Origin: Rheum nobile
Lineage: Eukaryota; Streptophyta; Magnoliopsida; Caryophyllales; Polygonaceae
NCBI GenBank assembly: GCA_027886185.1
Contig: WOAB01000595.1
Location: 248,001 to 312,000, forward strand
DNA length: 64,000 bases
Direction of reading: 5' to 3'
In this document: positions 56,350 to 64,000 of the stretch, piece after piece
Numbering within the stretch: position 1 is the stretch's first letter
How the letters are laid out: every line of letters begins with the position of its first letter
Notes under the pieces: model-generated
Told to the model about the DNA's origin: nothing
The model's database searches: none
The model's input: only the letters and a program-made list of their open reading frames with translations
Program-made: the position numbers and the translations under genes

Positions 56350-58189
56350 ATGTCGTCGTCAAGCAATGCAATCGGTGATTCATTCTGGAAGCCACCAACT
56401 CGAGGTTGGCCCCATGGCTATCCCAAATGAAAAGGACGCTACAAAGCCTAAGCCAAAGATCGACTACACCGATGGAGACTGGAAGAAGCTGGAGAAGAAT
56501 TGCAGAGCCAAGAAGATCCTTCACATGGCCCTTCTCCCCACGGATCTCAAGAAAATCATCGGCTACAAAACTGCCAAGGAGATTTGGGAAGCTCTAAGAC
56601 GTCTCCATCATGGAAATGAAGATGTCAAGAAAAACAGAATTCTTTCCTTGATGAAGGAGTACGATCAAATTTCTCAAGGAGAGGATGAGCACATTCAAGA
56701 GTTCTACTCCAGGTTCCAGGGGATCGTAGGTCAATTGGAGTTCATTGATGAAGAGATGCCAGACTGGAAGCTCACTCATCACTTTATGCAAGGCCTCAAC
56801 TCTCAGTGGGACGCAATTGCTCTCGCTCTGTACTCCCAAACTGACGTCAAGTCTCTCACCATGGAAGAGGTTGTTGCCAAGCTTGAAAGCAACGCCTCTG
56901 TATACAACCACAAGATGAACAAAAAGGGAGAAGAGAAGGCTCAAAGCATTGCCTTGAAGGTTGAACGTGCCTTTGACCTATCTCAAGTTGAAGACGAAGA
57001 TAAGGACGGTGATGAAGATGTGACTCTCATCACTAGAGCTATGAAGAAAATATGGTCTCAAAACAAGGGCACACAGAGTTCCTCCGAAGGGAACAGAGAC
57101 ATGAAGGATGTCGTTTGTTACCACTGCCAATACAAGGGACATTTTTCCAATAACTGCTTCAAGAAAAAGGCTGGTCACCCTCAGGTTCATGAAGGGAAGC
57201 AAGCAATGGTCGTAACGTGGGGTGATTCTGACTCAGATGATGAAGATTCGTCACGCTCTAGGGATCTCTGCTTGATGGCCATAGAAGACCATGACAAATC
57301 AAAAGGCGGCATACAGGGAACTGAGGTAAGTGAATCTGAACTCATCTCAAGCTTGAAAAGTAAATCAAAAGAAAGCTTGATATCTTTTATTAAGAAACTT
57401 GTTCATGAGAATAGTCTTTTCAGTGAGCAAATTGAAGAAAAGGATGAATCGATCTCAAGTTTGATCGAAGAAAATCAGGGTTAGGCAGACAAAGTGCTCG
57501 AGCTTGAGAAAGGTTCATCTTTTCCTTCAAGTTCATGTGTCGAATGTCCTAAGCTCGCTGAGAAGATTACGTCTCTTGAGTCCTCTGTCTCCTCACTTGA
57601 GTCCGAGTCTTTAATGTTAAAACTTGGAAATGCAAAATTGTCTAGTGATCTAACCAAACTCAGTGAGGAACAGAAGGACAAGCCAAAAGGTATTGTCTTT
57701 GTTGCAGCCAAGAATGAAAAGAAGACTGAGTCAAAGGAAGTACCTCGCTTTGGGATTGGCTATCAACCAAAACTTCCTATTGATGGCACCAAGCAAAAAG
57801 GCTCTAAAGTCGAAGGAAAGCAGTCTGTAAAAGAAAAAGGGGAAAGTTCCTCCGGAGGGAACAAAGTCAAAAACTGTTCAAACTCGACTGAGGAGGGAAA
57901 GGCTTGGTACCATGGACAGAAGGCTCATGCCATCTGGTTGAAGCAATCTCAAAGCAGTAAGTCCAAAAATATTGATTTTCATTCAAGGATTGCTAACAAA
58001 ACAATTTGTCCTAGACAAAGCAAGTATGTTGATCTAAAGTGTCAAAGAGTATGTTGGTATTGTGGGCACTCTGGTCACTACAAACAAGAGTGCCTCCTGA
58101 AGAAACACAATGAGGAACTTGCTCGAACCACTAGGGAGAAAATGAATGCTAAACCTCCAGAAATCAAATATGTTGCTCCCATACCCTGA
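56350..58189 (+). pseudogene. gag: Sire2 gag, N-terminal deletion with frameshift, one amber
   Basis: The normal ATG (56350, MSSSSNAIGDSF) is present, but about 85 bp after it are deleted relative to Sire1. The ATG is now out of phase with the gag frame, which is read from about 56402. The UBN2-type core is intact (HFMQGLNSQWDAIALALY, LTMEEVVAKLESNASVY). Knuckle 1 is CYHCQYKGHFSNNC (57116-57157). TAG at 57482-57484 replaces a Trp codon (TGG in Sire1). The frame then continues through a coiled-coil segment (LAEKITSLESSVSSLESESLM) and a basic region to knuckle 2, CWYCGHSGHYKQEC (58052-58093), and ends at 58187-58189. Two knuckles flanking a coiled coil is the complete ancestral gag layout. Confidence 0.85.
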
Positions 58190-60119
58190 AAGCATAAGCT
58201 TGTCTGGGTTCGCAAGAACTAACTCTTTTTGTGAAGGATAAAGTGAGGAAAGTTCCCGGTATTTCACTCGTATTAAGTTCAGTTACCTGACAGGGAACAA
58301 AGCGAGTCTCACCTCACTTCTGCAGGAATGTTTGAGACTCAAAGACCTGGTGACAAAGGTACCATGTACATCGAGATAAGGCATCACTATGCAGAGAAAG
58401 ATTGGCATCCAAGGAATTTCGTGGAACAAAGAATAAGAACGCCAATTTTCTCATTAAGGCACTAATTGGGGAACTCTACATTCAGTTTCATACGGAGCCT
58501 GGTTTGTTCCATTAACCTTATGTCTATCGTGTGTTCCCTCGATGATTGGCTAAATTACATGGTAAAGTGTGAAAGGTTAATCATCATGTCTTGATCTGCA
58601 TCCATTCTCTTGATCATTTGTTGAATGCCTTGCTTAGACTCATGCTAATACTTCACTTATGTGCAAAATCTCATGCATGATTCTCTATGCTATATTGTTA
58701 ATACATGATTCAGCTTTCTTTCGGCCTAAAAGAGTCAACTTGATGCATTGATCCCTCATTATAAGCCCAAATGATTGTTGACTCTACAGCTTACCTTAGC
58801 CATCATGCTTGATGCTTCCTATGAGCCCCTCTAATCATCCACATCTGGGAGCCTCTCATTCATGATTAAACATTATTAAAAATTCTCGTATATGTTTATG
58901 TGTGATGTTCTTTGTACCCTCTCTGGTAACATTACCCCCGCATCACACTCCTCTATTTTTTTCGGAAAGTCGAGAATACGAATTATCGCCTCTGTGGTCT
59001 GTGGCTGGGATTTGACAGGTATGATGTGTAATGATGGCTTGCAACTGCTTGAGAAATGTTCGTGCATAAAAGGTGATGTGGTGGTTGCGTGATGGTTGTT
59101 GCGCTTGAGATTTTGTGGGCTTTGATGGATTTGGACAAAATCTTTTACAAGATCTATTTTTGGAAGATATCTTATTGGTTGTGATCTTGGAAAAAGAAGG
59201 AAAGAGGAGGATTTGGAGTAATACCCTTTGCACTTGAAAAGATATGGAGAATGATTCTCGTGGTTACTCCCCTCCTACCTGTATGGCGACTTCAGCAAAG
59301 TTATCTTATCGCTCCCTTGTACTGTTCCAAAAAAAAAAAAAAAAAAAATTGGAACACTCCAAGGTACACAAAGAGGCGACCAATGGATCCTTCTTCTACT
59401 GGAGGCTTGTAACCTACACAAGGAGTAGTTTGTGTTACAAGAAGGTGTTGGTTGGGTCAAGGTTAGACGTGAGATGGAAGCTGGTGTGGAGGAAGAAGAG
59501 TCTGAAGGTGCAGACTCTGAGGGGGAACAAAAGGTGGAATCTGATTTGAGGAATGACCGTGAGAAGTTTGTCTCACGCAATATCTTTGTTGGCAGAACAA
59601 CAAAGGCGTCTTACGGAGTAAGTGAATGCCTAAATTGCTATTCATATTTCAGCTCCCTCTACAGGCACCAGTGGCGCTTGATTCGTCTATCTCCGCTAAC
59701 CAACCCCTCTTTTGTTCCCAGCACATCTTCCCCTACTACTTTGCTTTTCTTTGATTATGTTTCATGTGTTTGCAATGATTGGCATGTTAATCATATGTGT
59801 TACATGTGCTCATTTTGTAGTTGTCTTTACATGCAGTCTATGTTTGTGCGTTTCAATCTAATGCAAAAGGGGTTGTTTTTCTTATCTTACTGTGGTCTTT
59901 TTCTCTCTATCTCTTTACTTATGTTTTTGATGATGCCAAAAGGGGTAAAATGACAGGTAGCTTTGGTTAAGAGGGAACAGAACATGGTTTCATATGTTGC
60001 TGAGTTGAGGGGGAACTAATACTGCCTTAGTGGGAAGACTTTCTCTCCATAACTGTTTGTATCTCGTACGTGTATGCTTTATTGTCAAGGGTGTTTGTCA
60101 CCATCAAAAAGGGGGAATG
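58190..60119 (+). other. Sire2 non-coding region with ORF3 remnant and PPT series
   Basis: No pol. 59430-59580 keeps the end of ORF3 (LQEGVGWVKV, EEEESEGADSEGEQK) matching Sire1 FLQEDEGWVKV and the acidic tail; the folded domain is gone. A poly-A tract of about 22 sits at 59331-59352. PPT-like runs lie at about 59938, 60009 and 60106-60118, the last abutting the LTR. Confidence 0.75.
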
Positions 60120-61043
60120 TGTTGAATTCTTTAGGTTTTGATGGTAACAAACATTCAACTAATCTGGGTACTAAGTGTTTCAGGAACAAAGACAGTTATC
60201 TCAGGGAACCATTGCAGCAAAGGATCGCAGAGGGAACAAAGCTCTGTTCATGTGCTTTGTTACCTCTCAAGGAACAATAGTGACGAACAAGATCAAAGCT
60301 GCGAATGGAAGAAAGAAATCCAGCGTGACGATTATGGAAACAAATTACGGAGAATCACGCGGTCAAAGGATATGATTTCGGCTGGAAGGATCTCGCCGAA
60401 AAGAAGATTTGGAGAGAGAATCCGAATGTGTTATCTTAGGAAAACTTTCCTAAGATAATATATTTGGAGAGAGAAGAATATTATCTTAATCCGTTAATGT
60501 TATCTTAGGAATTATTTCCTTAGATAATATCGGTTGTTAAAATAATATTCTTCAAATCAATTAATACCATCTTGTTACCAAGTTTAGGAAGATAGGATTA
60601 TCTTATTATGATTAGGGTTTGGTCGAGTTGTATTTATATGGGAATGTGGGATTCATTTCTATGTAACCACGACGAGGAAAAAGAAGAACTGAGAGCGTTC
60701 AGTTGAGAAGAAAAAGAGAGTGAAGTGTTTGTAAGTCTTTGAGGGTTGAGTTCGATTAATCGTTGTAGAAGAGGTTTCAAATCTAGGTGGGAAGTCTAGA
60801 GGTTGAAGTCCAGGATACAAGTGTAATCGAACAAGAAATCAATAAGACAAGTAGACGGTTCAAAATCCTCTAAAGCGGAAGCTTGAAGGTAGTGGTTTTT
60901 CCTTGAGAAGCTAGTTTTGCCAATCAGGGTTTCCACTATATATCGTGAGTTCGTTCATTATCTTTCTTGCTGTTTTTAATCCGATGTGCCTTCTGTGGGA
61001 ACAAAGTCTTTGTTCCCTCAGACGTAACTCTAACGATCCAACA
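60120..61043 (+). repeat. Sire2 3' LTR
   Basis: Near-identical to 55370-56293. Palindrome GGGAACAAAG-T-CTTTGTTCCC at 60997-61017. Confidence 0.92.
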
Positions 61044-61048
61044 ATACT

Positions 61049-62588
61049 TGTCTCAGTTTCTAATTAGATTTATTTAAATCTAAATAAATCAATTATCGAG
61101 GCTATACAATATACGATTATTTATATGATACTAAAAATTCTTTAGTATTATATTCTAAATAATCATAATATTATAAATTAATTATATAATTTATTTAAAA
61201 CACCAATTAATTATTTAACCAAGTATATTATCTATTTGAAATATTAAAAATTAACATTATACAATTTAAGATATATCATAAAAATTAAGTTTAATTAAAT
61301 TTTAGTATGAATAAATTATATTAACCCAAATTATGCCCAAGTAATTTTAATTATCCAATTTAATCAAGATTTAACCTAAGAAAAATACAAAACACGAATT
61401 CAGTTCATTACCGAAACAGAGGACAAGCAGATCGGGCACTCTTTGGCTCGATTCGACCTCGATCGACCACCAACTGGCTCGTGATTGGTGTTGTTGGATT
61501 TGTTACTTCAAGACGAATATTTGGACACTTGAATCATAGCTAGAGATGCTCTAATGAGGGAGAATTTTACTCTTAAACACACGAAACACTCCGAATTTTA
61601 GTTGTGACCTAACTCGTGAAATTGGATGAGAATTGACCATGAACATGGTTGTATTTATAGGTGTTTTGAAGCTTGGAATGTCTACAACACAATGGCACAA
61701 ATCACGGGATTTAATTGATCCTAATTTGTTCTACTTTCCCGAAATTCGAACGACACGCAATTCCGACGTGTTTACCTTCCCGGATCAAATTCGCACAAAT
61801 TAGGGGGAATTAATGCCCGCTAATTGAGGGATTATTTGTGTGATTGTCTTACCAAAAAGGCCATAGCTTAATTTGGAAGAAACACTCGAAATGGGGACCG
61901 AAATCAACCATTGAAATCTTGGTTGGAGTTGCGTTTTTTTTAGCTCCTTATTACAATCGCCCCCCCTATTTGGCTTAATAACACATTTTTGCCCAACTTT
62001 TCAAGTTATGGCAAAAATGCCCTTAATTTAATTTAAAAAAATTACAAAATTTATAACTTATCCTAAGTTTATTTATACATTTTATCCCAAATTTAAGTTG
62101 AAGGAAAAACTAAATTAGGCTAGTTTTAAGCTTAAACCACCTTTTCTTATAAAGTTAGCCATTTTTTACTCTTAATTAGCATTTTGTTAATCTTAACTTA
62201 AATAATTAAAGTTAAATTGATTAGTTTATTTAAATTATAATTAACATACGGTTAACATAATTTAAATAATTCATAACTTAAAGAGATCACATACTTAGGG
62301 TAAGTATTAATTATCCCTACATGGAATAAACATATTAAATCATAAAACCTTTATTATGACTTTTAAAATTCCAAAATTACATTCATGGTTATACTTATTT
62401 ATTTCTACTCTATACTACTTTAAACCATTTGATAATTTGTACAAAATTTATCTTAACATAATTTTTGAACTTAAATTAATGAAGATTTAAATTACTCCTC
62501 TATAAATAATAAAATAAATTTCATAACTTTTATTATTATCAAATTAAAACTACCCATATTGTCCTTCTAATTTAAGTGGGATATTAAA
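61049..62588 (-). repeat. TG2 left LTR, portion right of Sire2
   Basis: AT-rich LTR body with no supported ORF. The homologous right-LTR copy starts again at about 63780 (GTCTCGGTTTCTAATTGG). The promoter side of the LTR should lie here, but I see no clear TATA box. Confidence 0.65.
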
Positions 62589-62934
62589 ATACTTCCCCCT
62601 TAAAAATAGTTTCTATCCCGAAACTAGCGCTTAATAGGATTGGGAGCAAACACACATGTCCCAACTCATTACACCATCCTTTATGAGTCTAGTTTGTTCT
62701 TATCAACACGTGACTTGTACTGTCTTGGCACTCAAGAATTCCATATGAATGCAACACTCGAACTAATAACGAATTCAGTAATTTCCAGAACAAAGAAGTA
62801 CTTCATTATTATTCGAACATTGGATTAAAATCACTGAAGTGATGTCAAATAAAACATTACACAGCTACAGAGACTATACACACAGAGGTCATAGCTATTT
62901 ATTCTCAAAAAAGCTTAAAAAGACATAACTAATC

Positions 62935-63388
62935 GTTTAGGGTGTCCTGCTCGTTGGACTAACGCATCACAAAGAGTCGATGTCCCTTACTCGAAGACCT
63001 GATAGGAGCCTTGCCTTTATTCCGAGAAGCAGATTGATCAGAAGCGGACACCTCTAGCATTGGGTTTTGCCTACTGTCAGCACTAGCTAGATGTCTGGTA
63101 TGGTTGTGTCAACCCTTGGCCTTTCCAAGATAGTAATTTTGCATGTGGACTTCTTTCCCACAAGTATAGCATACCCGCTTCTCTTTTTGGCAATTGAAAT
63201 TCTTATGCCCAACTTCACCACAGTTGTGGCATTGAATTGCACTACTACTCCATCCTGACCCTTTGGTGAAGACAAACTGAGTCATCTCGGTCTTAGAACG
63301 ACCAAACTTCTCAAACTTGGTAGGCAATGTCGGCTACTTAAATGCATTAAACTTCCGATTTTGTTGCCCACCTTTAGCCTTATTTTGT
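62935..63388 (-). pseudogene. gag: TG2 gag C-terminal fragment
   Basis: Minus-strand frame homologous to the end of TG1 gag: PTKFEKFGRSKTEMTQF, knuckle CHNCGEVGHKNFNC, and a second knuckle CYTCGKEVHMQNYY whose Gly and last Cys are altered. Further on, RNKGKAP is followed by a stop near 62985. TG1 shares the arrangement with nothing downstream but the PPT, so the family ancestor was already pol-less. The N-terminal two thirds are missing by deletion at about 63389. Confidence 0.8.
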
Positions 63389-64000
63389 ATACAAGTCCAC
63401 ACCAAAATCCAACTAGCGCCATATAATAATAACAACACATTTATAAGAGTCATTACTAGCAATATATACAACCTAATATATAATTCATTTTCCACACTAT
63501 TATTACACATAAGTTTCCAAACACAAATTAAGAATATTTATCCCAACTTAATTAAAACAATTAATTAATTGTCAATTAAGAAAAATATGAAATAAATGCA
63601 AGAGCGAAACGCCACTTGCCTCGAATTAAGAAGTCGATTGAACGACGTAACGTCGTTCGGAAGAAAGTCGCTCTGAACCAAAAAACTGGATTCTTGATTT
63701 GAAGATGATTTTAAGGCCAATTCACACAAAATAAATTATAATTAGATAATTTATTCAATAACAGAAATTGAACGATACTTGTCTCGGTTTCTAATTGGAT
63801 TTATTTAAATCTAAATAAATCATTTTTAGAGGCTATACAATATACGATTATTTATACGATACTAAAAATCCTTTAGTCGTATATTCTAAATAATCATAAT
63901 AAAATAAATAAATTATTTTATTTATTTACATTGCCAATTAATTATTTAACCAAGTATATTATCTATTTGAAAAGTTAAAATTAACATTTTAAAAATTTAA
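63389..64000 (-). repeat. TG2 right LTR (partial, out of window)
   Basis: Aligns with 54972-55369 plus 61049 onward. It lacks Sire2 at the homologous position (single ATACT at about 63775-63779), which gives the pre-insertion state. Confidence 0.85.

Larger units (their letters stand above)
55370..61043 (+). mobile_element. Sire2: non-autonomous Sirevirus-like element (5.67 kb)
   Basis: TSD ATACT (55365-55369 and 61044-61048). LTRs 55370-56293 and 60120-61043 (924 bp each), diverged from those of Sire1 in sequence but aligned in order. Gag long form with two knuckles, ORF3 mostly deleted, no pol. The homologous stretch of the other TG2 LTR, near 63775, has a single ATACT, i.e. the empty site. 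Confidence 0.92.
53000..64000 (-). mobile_element. TG2: minus-strand TG-family gag-only element carrying two nested insertions
   Basis: It begins at TGTAACACCCTC (53000). The left LTR spans 53000 to about 62588 and contains a 949-bp solo LTR and Sire2. Without them it is about 2.95 kb, close to the solo LTR at 40580. PPT (minus TTTTAAGGGGGAAGT) at 62591-62605, gag C-terminus 62935-63388, then from about 63389 sequence repeating the LTR interior (same as 54972 onward). A deletion joins gag directly to the inside of the right LTR. The right LTR runs out of the window. Confidence 0.82.

Noticed and set aside
62640..62828. 62-residue ORF right of the TG2 PPT
   Set aside because: Lies antisense over the TG2 post-gag region and has no domain.

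Overview
This window reads as heterochromatin from a flowering plant, probably a eudicot. Almost all of it is nested retrotransposons. The only trace of a host gene is a broken riboflavin-biosynthesis (RIBA-type) gene on the minus strand near 6.5-7.2 kb. There is no bacterial or organellar architecture, no complete protein-coding host gene, no rRNA or canonical tRNA gene, and no CRISPR. Species cannot be told from sequence alone.

Layout, left to right. (1) 1-4592: a gag-only Ty3/gypsy-type element with 2.4-kb LTRs (TR-GAG-like, 'TG1'), cut by the window edge. (2) 4593-10220: old intergenic DNA with a 117-bp tandem array, the RIBA pseudogene and AT-rich sequence. (3) 10221-16559: non-autonomous Athila-like element A (TSD ACAAC). 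(4) 17253-30408: a LINE (L1-type) split twice, by Athila-like B (17977-23056, TSD GTGCA) and by Athila-like C on the minus strand (25038-29981, TSD GTGCC). (5) 30511-38291: a full-length Ty3/gypsy chromovirus, probably CRM-like (TSD TAGCG), inserted in a CCTAGGCGG-rich repeat. (6) 38493-39109: overlapping near-perfect palindromes carrying a SINE-like pol III promoter. (7) 40332-43543: a 339-bp TRIM (TSD AGGCT) with a 2.87-kb TG-family solo LTR in one of its 134-bp LTRs. (8) 44045-44580: an AT-rich minisatellite. (9) 44985-51149 and 55370-61043: two non-autonomous Ty1/copia Sirevirus-like elements (TSDs AGTAC, ATACT) with gag, no pol, and an extra ORF near the 3' end. The second sits in a minus-strand TG-family element (53000 to beyond 64000), which also holds a 0.95-kb solo LTR (TSD GGGTA).

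Only the CRM-like element encodes the full protease/RT/RNase H/integrase set, and it is interrupted by six stops. The Athila-like, TG, TRIM and Sirevirus-like elements lack pol and must have used enzymes in trans. They keep PBS, PPT, LTRs and, in some, gag.

The most unusual signal is a small modular DNA/RNA structure. A 12-bp, CG-dense, self-complementary motif (consensus CCGCG-RY-CGCGG) occurs in pairs offset by 20-21 bp, so each pair can fold into a 12-bp stem with an 8-9-nt loop. At least a dozen pairs lie in Athila-like A and C, and single copies lie in B. The same geometry with a different 12-mer (CGGCGG-K-CGCCG) recurs in the TG-family solo LTR. The three Athila-like elements also share two CCC-GAAA-GGG mini-hairpins 130 bp apart and a duplicated polypurine-tract module. 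I read these as candidate cis-signals of non-autonomous elements; that is inference.
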